From Rhizodiscina lignyota (Eukaryota > Ascomycota > Dothideomycetes > Aulographales > Rhizodiscinaceae): a stretch of 64,000 nucleotides of DNA. The position numbers and the translations under genes are program-made. The number at the start of each line of letters is the position of its first letter. Within the stretch, counting starts at the first letter, position 1. Location: assembly GCA_010015805.1 (NCBI GenBank), contig ML978133.1, forward strand, positions 372,001 through 436,000. Direction: 5' to 3'. Positions 32,107 through 43,640 of this stretch are shown here, piece by piece. Under the pieces are notes generated by a model, which was not told the origin of the DNA, ran no database searches, and was given only the letters and a program-made list of their open reading frames with translations.

Positions 32107-32829
32107 CTACGATGACGAGAGATATGACCACAGCCCCAACGAATATACCTGAATATCTCGCTCTGGAATTGGTGTTCCATCTGCCTTCTCTTTGCGAGGA
32201 GATTTTATCGTCTCTTCTCCAACGATGTTGAAGTGGCATTTCTGATAGAGCTTCGTCGCTGCAATGTTCTCTTTCTCCACGAGGATTGTGAAACCTACGG
32301 CGTCAGCGCCTCTGTCTATGCTTCGGACCTCGCCCAGGACGATTGCCTCGTCGATGAGGGACTTTGCAATTCCCAGGCCCTTGTAGGCAGGATCAACGAA
32401 CACGGCGTTCATGTGACAGTATAACGCTCGGTTAATGTCATTCGTATCGCTGTTTTTCGATTCTACCTTCATAGTCTCCCAGGGGGACTTTGAAGCTTGT
32501 GCGAAACTTTCTTCTTTCGGTCCCAAAAGCACCGTGATACCAACAAACTTGCCCTTCACCAATATGTCCACGTCGTCCTGAGTTGCCGACTCATCGTCGT
32601 CCAGCGCGACAGCAACAATTGTGCTTGCAAGTGGATTCCGAGCGCGGTCTTCCCATACATCGGGCGTAAAGGCGGACTCACGCGCAAAGGTGGACGAGAA
32701 TGCTTCGGGTGCGGTACGAAGGGAAAAGAGACGAAACTCTTTCTGCTTCGAGATGATGGTTGCCCATTTGTCTGGGTCGTCCACAGACTTTGGACAGAGG
32801 AGGTTGACTATCTTTGGCCTCGTGGTCAT
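32107..32829 (-). CDS. GNAT-family N-acetyltransferase
   Basis: An intronless 240-aa frame. The acetyl-CoA-binding core is recognisable: MNAVFVDPAYKGLGIAKSLID (strand 4, then the Q/RxxGxG/A loop as YKGLGIA) and NIAATKLYQKCHF, with an N-terminal strand-helix FRLFSLRTAPEAFSSTFARE typical of a fungal GNAT subgroup. It transfers an acetyl group from acetyl-CoA to an unknown amine or protein substrate. The ATG at 32829 (MTTRPKIVN) is the first in frame. The gene is convergent with CDC9 and divergent from the CorA-like gene. No signal peptide. Confidence 0.85.
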   Translation of the reverse strand: MTTRPKIVNLLCPKSVDDPDKWATIISKQKEFRLFSLRTAPEAFSSTFARESAFTPDVWEDRARNPLASTIVAVALDDDESATQDDVDILVKGKFVGITVLLGPKEESFAQASKSPWETMKVESKNSDTNDINRALYCHMNAVFVDPAYKGLGIAKSLIDEAIVLGEVRSIDRGADAVGFTILVEKENIAATKLYQKCHFNIVGEETIKSPRKEKADGTPIPERDIQVYSLGLWSYLSSS

Positions 32830-33231
32830 TGTTGCTCGTGACGGGGCTGCGTGCTCAATCCTTGTTCTTTCGGGGGCAGCCCTCTTCGGAAGCTGAAGAC
32901 ATTTGGGTATTCGAATCTGTGCAATTCATCGCTCCTTTTATATTCGACATCAATGAGGATATATATATATGACTGGAAAATATAATGACTCGATAGTTCA
33001 AGATTGCAGGGGTAGGCCGTTCAGCTGCTAAAGAAGGAGGATTGTGGCTTGTGGCTGAGGACCTCGCCTCGTCCACTCGTGTATCGTAGACGCGTCGTGA
33101 CCAGCCCCGACGAGGCCATCACGAGGCTGAAACTTGGAAATATTCCTAGATTCATCATAATCACTTCATACCTTTATTGACACCATGAGCTCTTCTCCTT
33201 CAGCTCACATACCAGACTTATACAGTCGAAG
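32830..33231. promoter_or_regulatory. Shared divergent promoter, GNAT / CorA-like gene
   Basis: A 402-bp gap between two start codons. It has a short (ta)n run near 32960. No other defined element. Confidence 0.4.
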
Positions 33232-35199
33232 ATGACCGAAGAAGAGGAGTCCAGGGGCGAGCTGCCCAAGTACTACCATCAGCTAAACGAGGGCGGCATA
33301 AATGCCTTCAAGGACTTTGATAATCCCTTAAACTTCAAGAGCTTGGACGAAAAGGCGCGGAAGGCGAGTACGCGAAACTTCGTTATCGATTTCGGCGACG
33401 ACGAAGCCTGGTGTGCGTTTGATTTGGAGGCTAGCGCAGTCAAGAAGCTCCTCAAGTCTCCTCGCCCGGCCGCGTTGAATACACGATGGATAAACATTTG
33501 GATGCCGTACGAGCAGGAGGACCTCCTCACGGTACTTGCAAAGCATTACGACTTTTCTCCCCGGCTCCTAGGGTTCATGAAATCGAAACCAGCCAAGCAC
33601 GTCTCAAAATCACAGCAGACGAGAGCTTCTATGTTCGATCGGCTACGGCACAGGCATCAACATGCTCCGTACGTAAAATCAGTATCAGATCCATCCGTTG
33701 ATATGGAGGACTATATCGGCATGCAAGAGCTCAAGCCAGTTTCTGATGTGGACCTCTTGACACAAGGCATGAATCAATACAGCCTTGCGAACGAGGTATG
33801 GCATTGGAGCTCTGTGGACTGGGGACGACGCTGTAAGTACATACTCATACACCACGCGCGCAACAGTGCTGAACAGTAGCCAGTTGTATGCTTAGGATAC
33901 AATTCCCTTTATCAAGTTCCGAAACCACGTTCCCAAGCCTTGGGTGACGATGACGAAGAAGACGAAGAAGTCCACCCAATGGATCGCGACATCCCCGTAG
34001 GCAAACGCATCTGGTCGTGGCTGTTGTTGTGCGAGGACAAGACGGTCATCACAATCACCGAAGATCCATTCCCCTATCGTAGCGGTGTCTCCGACCTCGA
34101 CTCGCACGAGCGAAGGGCGCAAATGATCATTCGAAGGAACCTAATCAACGTATTCAGAAATTGCTCGAAAGCGCACGACTCGTCGAGAGAGAGCCCCATC
34201 TTGAAGCTTCCTGTGCGTGAGAGAGTCGGGGATAGTGAGGAAGAGACGGCACATCGACCGAGCGACACTCCTGGTTTGCTGTTTTACTGTCTGTATGATG
34301 ACTGGTTTTCATCCTACAGCGTCGTCTTTCGCCGCGAGCACCGGTATGGCGCGGCACTCGACGAGCTGGTGTGTTACGCTTAAACCCTTTTCAACTGTGA
34401 GAAAATGCTAACGCCCTTATCTAGCGTCACCTCATGCTTCAACGCGCGGAGCTCGCGCACATCTCACGGCTGCACCATATTGGCCGCCAACTTGCCGTTC
34501 TCAAGCGTATGTATCAGTCATACGAGCTCATCATCGATCGTGTCCTCGAGAAACATGAAGCAACGCTTGCATCCCTAAAGAATTCGCATATCATTTCAGG
34601 TCTGAATAGCGGTGCCGAATCGATGGCTTCGTCGGTGCCGCAGGTACAAGTGGCCGAGAGCCAGAGCTTATTGGGCGTCAGCCTGAGCTCTGCGGCACGA
34701 GTGAGATTCGAGCGGCTGAAGTACCGCATTCGCCTGTATGCCTTGAGTGAGATTGAAGAGTGTTTATCGCAGAAGGATGCTCTGGTTATGATGGTATGCA
34801 TTCCCCTTCTCCAACTCGAATATTTGCGGCTCTTAACCATTTTCTGTACAGAACTTTAACCTCATCGCCACGAAGCAATCGGTCTCCGTTGAACGTCTCA
34901 CGCGCGTTACGTTGCTGCTCGGCAAAGTCACCATTCTCTTTATGCCAGTCTCGCTCATGAGCGCCTACTTCTCGTGCCAGTTTACTGACGCGCAGTTCAA
35001 AGCCTCGACCTATTGGATGTGGTTCGGCATCATTTTTGGCATTAGTTTGATTGGTCTTGTAGGTTTTAGTATCATGAGTGGTACGCTGGAGACTAGCATG
35101 ATTTACAAACCGATGGGACGGAGAATCGTGGATGCCATCAGAGGACAAAAGTGGAGAAGGAAGAGAGATAAGGAGAAGAAGGTTATGAGAAGGGATTAA
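33232..35199 (+). CDS. CorA-like divalent-cation transporter-fold membrane protein
   Basis: Four exons, 33232..33832, 33884..34368, 34425..34793 and 34852..35199 (introns 51, 56 and 58 nt), encode 600 aa. It has a long cytosolic N-terminal domain, then helical segments (LMLQRAELAHISRLHHIGRQ) and two C-terminal membrane spans (LLLGKVTILFMPVSLMSAYF and WFGIIFGISLIGLVGFSIM), the layout of CorA/ZntB-type transporters in fungi. The first junction reads WGRR-FVCLGYNSLY when the CAG at 33881-33883 is used; the AG at 33893-33894 would create a stop codon. The GMN motif that closes the first span in true CorA channels is absent (SAYFSCQF instead), so Mg2+ transport is uncertain. Confidence 0.87.
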
Positions 35200-35399
35200 C
35201 TGTTTTGGGTATTGCGGGATGAGCAATTCGTGGTAGAGCGAGAGAATTGGCATACATGGGTTTGCACAGGGCATACGACGGTTCGGTTCGGATTCAACGA
35301 AATATCGTCAGATTATCCGCCCAGGGGTATTGAACGTCGAATCTATACTTTTTTGCGTATTCACAGAAACTCTTTAGAAAGACTCAGGTCATGGATTGA

Positions 35400-36819
35400 T
35401 CACACGACGATGTGACTGTAGCACTTGTCAGTGGTCTGTCGGATATCAAGCATGTGGTACTTACCTCCAAGGATGACCCTCTTCGTCGCCATGCTGGATC
35501 CCTTCAATCCAATCCTTCATTTGCTGTGCGACGGGCCCAGCCTCAGAGTGGTCGTCGAGCCCGCACTCTACCAGTCTATCTCTCCAACAGATCCTCCTAA
35601 CAGGGCTGACAACGGCGGCTGTACCAGCGCCGAACACTTCCAGCATCCTCCCCTCATCCGCAGCATCAGCCAGCTCCTTCATCGTTACCTTCCTCTCCGT
35701 GACCATCCAACCCTTTGGCTGAAGTCTCTCCCTTGCTAACGCTAGCACCGAATCCCGCGTTACGCCCTCCAAAATTGTTCCATCCAACGGCGCAGTCAGC
35801 AACTCATTTTGCCCTGTCTCCTTGTTCTTCATGGCGACGAACAAGTTCATCGTCCCCACCTCAGTGATATACTCCTCCTCGCCGAACAGCCACAGGTTCT
35901 GATGGAAGCCACGGCTGGCGGCCTGCATCTGTGGCACGATGCATGGTGCGTAATTGGCACCTAGCTTCTTGTCGCCAACTCCGCCGGGCCAGGCGCGTAC
36001 AGCGTAGTCGGTCGCTTCGAGCGAAACGGCTTTGAAGCCAGTGGGGTAGTAAGGGCCGACAGGGGAGGCAATGACATATAAAAGCGCGGAGCCAGGAGGG
36101 CCAACACCGAGGGTTCGCTGGGTGCCAATCATGGTGGGGCGAATATACAGAGAATACCCGCGTTGCCTATAGTTTGTCTAAGTATGTGCCTCGTATCGGA
36201 CTTGCATGAGGGAGCACTCACGTTGGGATGAAGCGCTTGTCCAATTTCACCAGCTCCCCAATCAGGTGAGTCAGAGCTTCTCCATCGAACGTGGGCAGAG
36301 CTATCCGTGCAGAGGACTTATTTAATCTAATCATATTCTTGTCCGGCCGGAATAGTCTAACTTGGCCCTTCGAGTCTATGTATGCCTTCATGCCCTCGAA
36401 GCATTCAAACGCATAGTGGAAGACGCAGGTGGCAGGATCGAGGCTCAGATTCTGGTAAGGAGTTATCCGAGGTTGCAGCCAGCCATCTGAAGCGGTCCAT
36501 TCGAGAGAGAGCATATGATCTGAGTAGCAAAAAGTGGTAAGCCCAAGAATGGTCAGAGGTCGCGTGCGGTGCAGGTACCTGTGAAAGACCGCCCAAATAC
36601 CAACTCCTCTGGTGGAAGCAAGTCTTTTGGAGTTGTAGTCTTGGTCACCGAGAGCTTCGATGGGTCAATCTCCGCCAATTTGACTGTAGAGGCAGCATCT
36701 GCGTGGATGCTATACGCCCTCCGACATCGCTCTGAGGTGATGAATCTTGACGAACGAGAGGCACTGCGAAAGGACGTGGACAGAGGCCTGAACATCGAAG
36801 AGACAGTCTTGGTAGCCAT
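35400..36819 (-). CDS. BAT1: Branched-chain amino-acid aminotransferase, mitochondrial type
   Basis: Four exons, 36819..36579, 36519..36222, 36166..35465 and 35415..35400 (introns 59, 55 and 49 nt), encode 418 aa. This PLP enzyme interconverts Leu/Ile/Val and their 2-oxo acids. The N-terminus ([24 protein letters not shown]) is a typical mitochondrial presequence. Fold-type IV motifs are clear: [44 protein letters not shown] (PLP lysine in GDKKLG), [24 protein letters not shown] and [14 protein letters not shown]. The last exon is only 16 nt and changes the end to HPWSHIVV. If the last intron is kept the protein stops after HPWR. The gene is divergent from the SCY1-like gene. Confidence 0.93.
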
Positions 36820-37168
36820 ATTGACAGAGACTCTAACGCTCACATGAAGAGGGAAATTAGTGAAGAGACAGAATGACAATTGGAAGAGTCATAGCGGTGG
36901 ACAAACAATTTTGTTAAAGGGCGCGCCCCCAAATCGGAGCTCCGTCCTGTCTTTCGCGCGCATATCGACGGCCCGAGCTCTCAGCGGGGACACTTTGCCC
37001 TGTTCAGTGCGCTACATACAGCCACATCTTCACTCGTGCTAATAATGGTAATGCCACTCGCACCCGACTCGAGAAAACAAGCAGCTCAGGAAACTGCCTA
37101 AGGGCCATGCTGAGCCGATTCAACCGTATCACGAGCGCCTTTCGCCCCGCAGGATTCACGAGAGCGAC
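36820..37168. promoter_or_regulatory. Shared divergent promoter, BCAT / SCY1-like gene
   Basis: A 349-bp gap. It contains the 10-bp palindrome GGGCGCGCCC at 36919-36928. No clear TATA box. Confidence 0.4.
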
Positions 37169-40130
37169 ATGTCAGCCATGTTCTCGTCCGCGTTGAAATC
37201 TTTCACCTCGAATATATCCTCAAACTACTCCATAGCGCCGAATCCATGCTCCTTCTCCGGACCATGGAAGATATTCGATGCAAAGAAGAAATCAACGGGC
37301 AAAGCTGTTTCTGTCTTTGTCTTCGACAAAAAGTCATTGGAGTCTCAAGGAGGAGGCTTGGGAGGCCGCTCGAGCGCGTCTTCGCTGAAAAGAGCACATG
37401 AAGAAGTCGTGGAAAGGTTAAAGAGGGGGGCAAGCTCCCTCGCACGATTGCGGCATCCGAGCATACTAGAATTGGTGGAACCAGTAGAAGAAACCCGCAA
37501 TGGAGGGCTCATGTTCGCTACCGAACAGGTTACAGCTTCGCTGGCTGGCTTACTACAAGAGAAAGATGAACAGGAGAGGGTGGGAGGCGTGGGAGGGCGG
37601 TCGAGTCGCTACGTGGTAGAGGAATCAGATGGCACAAGGCGGCGGAGAGAGCTGGAGCTTGATGAGCTGGAAATACAGAAGGGCTTACTGCAGATTGGCA
37701 AGGGCCTAGAGTTTCTGCACGAAAGTGCGTCTCTTGTGCACGGGAACTTGACGCCTGAGGCTGTCTTCGTCAATGCAAAGGTATGGCTCATGTGTCCCTG
37801 ACTTCAGTGTCCTAAATTGATCATTTGCAGTCCGACTGGAAGATATCAGGCTTAGGCTTCTCCGGTCCAGGAACAAATTCAACAGCCCCTTCCAACTCAA
37901 GCCCACTCTCTCTATCTGAAGCTTTGAATCATGATCCAAGGCTTCCAGGTACTGTCCAGCTCAATCTTGACTACACATCGCCTGACTTTGTGATGGACAA
38001 TAACGTCTCGTCTGCTGCCGACATGTTCTCGCTCGGACTTCTTATTATTGCTCTCTATAACTCGCCACATCAGAGTCCATTGGAGACACATGGAAGCTTG
38101 TCTTCGTACAAGAGGGTATTCAGTTCCTCGTCAAGCGTTCCCAACCAGAGTAACAACTTTCTCTCTGCTTCACCGATCCCAAAGGACCTTGCTTCGACAG
38201 TCTTACCTCGCCTGATAACGAGAAGGCCAGCCCAGAGAATGACTGCGAGAGAATTTCAGGACTCCCAGTACTTTGACAACATCCTGGTTTCAACCATCCG
38301 ATTTCTGGACGCGTTACCAGCAAAGACGCCCAATGAGAAAGCCCAGTTCATGCGTGGTCTCCCTCGCATACTTAATCAATTCCCAAAATCAGTACTGGAG
38401 AAGAAAGTTTTACCAGCTTTGTTAGAAGAGATGAAAGACAAGGAGTTGATTGCGTTGATCTTGCAAAACGTTTTCAAGATCACTGCGCTCCTGCCTTCTG
38501 GTAAAAGGGCATTCACCGAGAAGGCCATACCTCGACTACGAGAGGTCTTCCTTGGGACGAAAGCAGCGTCTGCAGAGAGGGACACTTCAAAGGAAGCTGG
38601 CTTAATGGTCCTTCTAGATAATATGAGTATCGTTGCGGAGAATTCTTCTGGCAGGGAGTTCAAAGACGGTATGTTACCAACGTTGTCCCCCCATGCGCTT
38701 TGCTAATGTGTACAGATATTTTGCCTATTATTGTTCTCGCTATTGAGTCACCAACCCACTCACTCGTCGATGCCTCCTTGCGCACATTACCAACTCTTCT
38801 TACGGTACTCGACTTTACCACAGTGAAGAACGAGCTCTTTCCTGTTATTGCCGCTGTTTTCAGCAAAACCAGTAGCATGGGCATCAAGATCCGTGGACTC
38901 GAGGCCTTCCAAATCCTGTGTGGAGGTAGCAGGGAACCTGAGTCTAACGATGATTTGAATGGATTTGGTGATCCAAACAAGCCCAAGCCAAAACAAAATA
39001 GTGTCATCTTGGACAAGTATTCTATCCAGGAGAAAATCGTTCCGCTCCTTAAAGCCATCAAGACGAAAGAGCCTGCAGTCATGGTATGCATTCACATATG
39101 CTGCATGTAATGATTCTTACTAACTTGACGACAGATTGCTTGCCTCAATGTCTTCCGTGAGGTTGGCAAGATCGCAGACACTGATTTCTTGGCGATGGAT
39201 GTCCTCCCGATTTTGTGGAATTTTAGCTTGGGTCCTCTCTTGAACCTCGAACAATTCCAAGCTTTCATGACCTTGATCAAGTCTCTCTCGGCACGTATCG
39301 AAGAAGAGCACACACGTAAACTGCGAGACCTCTCCGCGAACAATTCAGTTGCCGCTTCTCGAGCAAGTGACTTGACGTCATTTAATGCGCCAGGGGGCTC
39401 GAACGGAGTCGGCAGCCCTTCAAACGGGGAAGTCGATTTCGAGAGTCTGGTGCTGGGCAAGAAGTCGCCAGGAGCCTCGGACATGTTCGAAGCAGGCTGG
39501 GATACCCAGCCAGCTCCAGCATCTCGTCCTTCTGCTATCCGCACTCATTCGCAGCAGCGCAGCATGGATAGTCCGTCATTTTCATGGTCCACACCTACAT
39601 CTCCTCCAGCTCCGAAGATGCCTGCATTAGCTTCCGCGCAGCCGTCATCTCGAACCATCACTCCAGACCAGTCTCTCGGTGGCTTTGCGGCACTAACACC
39701 GGCTTCTTCCTCCGCTAATACCACTTCATTCTCTCAATCTCTCCAACCTTCTCGTCCAACTATGATGCCTACAACATCAGCATCGTCTTTCCGTCCATCA
39801 ATGTCAAGCCCGCCCATCACTACAGCGCAAGCTCAGTCACCAATCGATTGGTCCGGCGCGGTGGGCGCGCTGAGTGCATCCAGCGGATGGGGAACGCAAT
39901 CACAATCGCAGTCCCAGTCGAAACCACCACAAACCTCATCTATGACAAGTCAATTCTCATCGTTCTCCGTGTCACCCCCACCAACGAGTCCTTATTCGGG
40001 ATTTGGCATTGCGCCACCTCCGAAGAAGCCGCACCCGGCAACACAGCAACAGCCGCAGCTACAGCAGATGGGAAACTCGAACATGCAAGGACAGAAATCG
40101 GGATTGGATAAGTACGAAAGTCTATTATAG
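37169..40130 (+). CDS. SCY1-family (SCYL2-like) pseudokinase
   Basis: Four exons, 37169..37780, 37831..38668, 38716..39083 and 39135..40130 (introns 50, 47 and 51 nt), encode 937 aa. The N-terminal kinase-like domain has WKIFDAKKKSTGKAVSVFVFD, then LRHPSILELVEP, but HGN (191-193) replaces the catalytic HRD and there is no DFG, so it should be inactive. A HEAT-repeat region (about 370-730) follows (FMRGLPRILNQFPKSVLEKK, then ALLEEMKDKELI). The C-terminal ~250 residues are Ser/Pro/Gln-rich and disordered, ending QGQKSGLDKYESLL. Family members work in clathrin/Golgi membrane traffic. An alternative start is the ATG at 37178. Confidence 0.92.
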
Positions 40131-40597
40131 ACCAATCAATCTATGGCAGCTTCCATGAATGCACGGATTAGCTTTGTTGGATTGTAAATTGCTTTCTTCT
40201 GGCGTTCTCAGCTCGGCGCGGCACAGCGCAAATGATACCCGTAGATATCCTAACCATCTCATATCTCGCCATCTGCGCAAATCCGGAATCTCGTCATAGA
40301 CATTTACATCCTTCATTCGTATACTTAGCGTAGGTTATTTTGATCTTTGAAGATTTTGTTGAGGATTACGGGACCGTTGCGCCGCCACCGTTTTATTCTC
40401 TGCGCTTTCTACTGGCTCGCAAAACGTGCTGACCCTTACAGCTGTAACTCTAATCGAACTTCGACTTCAGCCTTACGGATGACCTCTGCGACTCTCACGG
40501 ATTCAATTCACATGCTCTTTACTTCAGATTTCCTTTATCATCTCACAATGTACCAGCTCGATCTCTCTTCATCCGCAAGCACTCCATCCCCACCAGG
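40131..40597. promoter_or_regulatory. Intergenic: promoter of the His-rich secreted protein gene
   Basis: A 467-bp gap. The sequence from about 40400 is C/T-rich and likely leader. No specific site identified. Confidence 0.35.
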
Positions 40598-41521
40598 ATG
40601 AAACTCTTCCTCCCCATTCTGCTCGCCTTGGGCGTAGCAGCGCTCCCTACCGATCCTCGTCCTCTTGATCCCCAAAATGAACTCAATGCAAACTCTGAGC
40701 GTGGCATCCTCGACGAGCCTGCCCCCACAACGAACGACTTAACCGACACGAAGGACACCCTCGCTGATCCTGGCTTTGGACGTCCTGGTGGGCGTCCTGG
40801 TGGCTTTGGTCGTCCCCATGGTCACGGTCGTCCTGGTGGCTATGGTCGTCCTCATGGCGGGGGTCATGGCCATGGCTGGGGTCATGGCCACGGCTGGGGT
40901 CATCATCATCACCACTACAACTCGTCTTCATATGGCAACGACACCCATTGGCATGGTCACCATTGGGACCACCACTGGAAAGAAAGAGGCTGGGATGCCC
41001 ACAGGTGGAATTACAGCAGCTGGGGCGGTAACCACAGCCACTATCATCACCACCCGTGGCATCATCACGGCGGATGGCATGGCAACAGATGGGGTAACAG
41101 GTGGGGTGGCAACAGGTGGCACGGTGGAGGCGGCAGATGGCACAACCATTGGAAGCTCGGCCGCCGCGAAGCCGCAACGCCAGAAATCCAGCACACACCC
41201 TTCCTTCCATCTGACCTCAACGCTGCTACGACAGTAAATTCAAATCTGCCCCTTTGCGGAGTCCAGCCGACCCTATCAGGCTGCGAGGGAATCCGTGTAA
41301 GCACGGAGGGGGTCTCGTCGTCTTCCACTACCACTACCACTACCACCAGCGATGCACCATTTGAGGGCGGCGAAGAATTTCCAGGCGGCGGATTTCCAGG
41401 CGGCGGATTTCCAGGTGGTGGATTTCCAGGCGGCGGCCCATTTGGCAACTTCCGCCGGCAGACGCCCATCACCACTGCCCCAGCATCGCCAGTCTACGTC
41501 CCAGAGCCGACCCAGACCTAA
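40598..41521 (+). CDS. Secreted His/Gly/Trp-rich protein with putative Kex2 site
   Basis: An intronless 307-aa frame. A signal peptide (MKLFLPILLALGVAALP) is followed by an acidic/Thr segment, a Gly-Arg-Pro repeat part (GRPGGxGRPHG, residues 61-88) and a histidine-rich domain: I count 31 His between residues 74 and 184, including a run of five (102-106), mixed with Gly and Trp. Four N-glycosylation sequons (NSS, NDT, NYS, NHS) fall inside it. A dibasic RR followed by EA at 189-192 could be cut by Kex2/Ste13-type proteases, releasing a C-terminal part with two Cys (220, 229), a Ser/Thr run and four FPGGG repeats. I do not recognise the family. Metal (Cu/Zn/Ni) binding in the wall is plausible but inferred. 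Confidence 0.8.
   Translation: MKLFLPILLALGVAALPTDPRPLDPQNELNANSERGILDEPAPTTNDLTDTKDTLADPGFGRPGGRPGGFGRPHGHGRPGGYGRPHGGGHGHGWGHGHGWGHHHHHYNSSSYGNDTHWHGHHWDHHWKERGWDAHRWNYSSWGGNHSHYHHHPWHHHGGWHGNRWGNRWGGNRWHGGGGRWHNHWKLGRREAATPEIQHTPFLPSDLNAATTVNSNLPLCGVQPTLSGCEGIRVSTEGVSSSSTTTTTTTSDAPFEGGEEFPGGGFPGGGFPGGGFPGGGPFGNFRRQTPITTAPASPVYVPEPTQT
41378..41437 (+). repeat. Four in-frame FPGGG repeats
   Basis: Four tandem 15-nt units (tttccaggcggcgga type) encode FPGGG four times in the C-terminal part of the His-rich secreted protein. Units differ by one or a few bases and are prone to copy-number change. Confidence 0.85.
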
Positions 41522-42097
41522 TCATCGCCGGTAACTCGTACAGCACGGAGGGAAATGAGTAGAGTAATGGGAAACGGAGATGGTTGTTGATTTGTTGTAC
41601 AGTTGGAGTTTTGTATAATTGTAATTAAGACCAGCATAATTGGTGAATATTTGTAGATCCACTTCTGTCTCATAGCTAAATTCGATCGTCGTCAATTCAA
41701 CCAAATAATGTATATCCTATGACTTATGCAGCAACAACCTATGCTGCAGGTATGACAGTTCTGAATCTGAACGTCCTTCGATGGCCTTCCCATATTCAGA
41801 GGGTCCAACATATGTCATGCAAAGGAGTCGTCTGTGGTTTTCAGAAATACATGCACTGTGAAATATTTGGGAGGTGCGATGCAAAAGAAATATAATGCAG
41901 ACGCCGTGAACGATCTCCGGCCGGCGATTCGTGGGATGTTTGCACAGCCAACAAAGCTTGGCACCAGCGCGTCACGTTGCAACGATAAGCCAGGCAGCTC
42001 TATAGCTCCAGCGGCAGAACGTCGAGCTACAAACATCCCATCTTTGAGCTTCCAACCTCGCCATTGAAGCTCGTATCAACGCTAGTTTGCCGTCGCC
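41522..42097. other. Intergenic: 3' flank of His-rich gene, promoter of VMA13
   Basis: A 576-bp, A/T-rich gap in its first half. Short ORFs only. Confidence 0.35.
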
Positions 42098-43640
42098 ATG
42101 TCTCTCGATCCTCCAGCGTACATCCTGTCGCTTCAGAACAACATTAGAGCCCGGCCGATCTCATGGGAAGGCGCAGTTCGAGCGAAAACCATCACCGACA
42201 ACGACCTCAAGAAGATCAAGTCAATTGACAAGGTCAGGAAGGAGCAGAGGCGGCAGACTATCGAGGGAGATACAGAGAGCTATGTCAGCTTGCTGCTAGG
42301 CGGTAAAGATGGGCAGAGCATATTCCAGTCGGCGGCCAAGAGACCAGACATAATACAGTACATGCTTGTGCTGTCCGGAGACTTGATCGATGGTATTGAC
42401 GCCCATTCCAATATTTGCTATGTGTACAACTTGACTGACTTTGCGAAGACATACCGTCATTTGCTTCGGCCTTAACAAAACATCCCGAGCCGTACTCCCC
42501 GCTACTCCCACTCCTCAAACAGTCCTCGAACCCAGAGGAGCCAATACCACTCCTCACATCATCCGTTCTATCTAGCCTGATCTCGAGCGCGCTTATGTCT
42601 TCATCAAAAGCGGACAAGCAGCTCGGAGAAGCTCTCCCTCAGCTATACACATACCTTTCCAGTCTGGCCAAGAGCACCGACGCGGGCCTACAGGACATTG
42701 CGGTGCAGGAATACTCTGCGGTCCTGCGAACATCCACATCACGGTTACAATTCTGGAAACAACGCGACGAAACCTTGACACCGCTCTTCGACATACTCCG
42801 CAATGCCTCAGGCTCCAGCAGGGACACCGACTCGGCACTCTGGAGCGGAAGTTCCACAATCCGGTCAATATCAGATGGAGGTATTGGAGGCGGCGTAGGC
42901 CTGCAATTATTGTATCACGTATTACTCGTCATATGGCAGTTGAGCTTCGAGGGTGCAAGTGTTGGAGAGGGCCTGCACGAGTGAGTTGCGGTTTCCCATT
43001 TTCCATCAACCAAAGCTGACACGTATTTAGCGAACAAGATATTGTTCTTCTCTTCACACACTTGCTACGCCTCTCGCCTAAGGAGAAAACAACCCGACTG
43101 CTTCTTGGCACCCTTCTGAATCTCGTCTCAGCATCACCATCTGTCCTGCTGCCTGCTGCTGTCTTAGCTCGTCTTCCTACCACCTTGAAAACGCTCTCCA
43201 CCCGCCACCTCACCGACCCCGACCTACTTGACGACCTCAAGGCTCTGCAAGAGAAGCTCGACGAATACACTGCGACACAAACGACCTTTGACGAATACGC
43301 GGCGGAGCTCGAGACTGGCCACTTGCGATGGAGCCCGCCTCACAAGAATCCGGACTTTTGGCGCGAAAACGCACGCCGAATTCTAGACGAGAACAAGGGG
43401 GAGCTCATTAGAAAGTTAGCAGAGATCATGTCCAAGCCGTGGGAGCAGGACAGGCAGGTGCTCGCCATAGGATGCAATGACGTGAGCTGCCTGGTCAAGG
43501 AGGTTCCCGAGCGGAGAAGCCAATTGGAGAAGGCGGGATTGAAGGGTCGCGTCATGGAGCTAATGGCCAATGAAGACGAGAGCGTGCGGTGGGAGAGTCT
43601 CAGGGCGGTGGGAGAGTTCCTGCGATACCAGGTCGCATAA
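42098..43640 (+). CDS. VMA13: V-type H+-ATPase subunit H
   Basis: Three exons, 42098..42392, 42449..42980 and 43031..43640 (introns 56 and 50 nt), encode 478 aa. Subunit H regulates the vacuolar proton pump and couples V1 to Vo. It is built of HEAT/armadillo helices. The C-terminal block is strongly diagnostic: LRWSPPHKNPDFWRENARR, then KPWEQDRQVLAIGCNDVSC, then ESVRWESLRAVGEFLRYQ. Junction one reads LID-DIPSFASALTKHPEPY (AAG acceptor at 42446-42448, with ctgac branch-like sequence upstream) and junction two GLHD-EQDIVLLFTHLLRLSP. Length matches fungal homologues. Confidence 0.94.

Noticed and set aside
33884-33894. Alternative acceptor TTAG at 33891-33894 in the CorA-like gene
   Set aside because: It would create an in-frame TGA with the preceding exon; the CAG ten bases upstream keeps the frame and gives the family-like RRFVCLGYNSLY.
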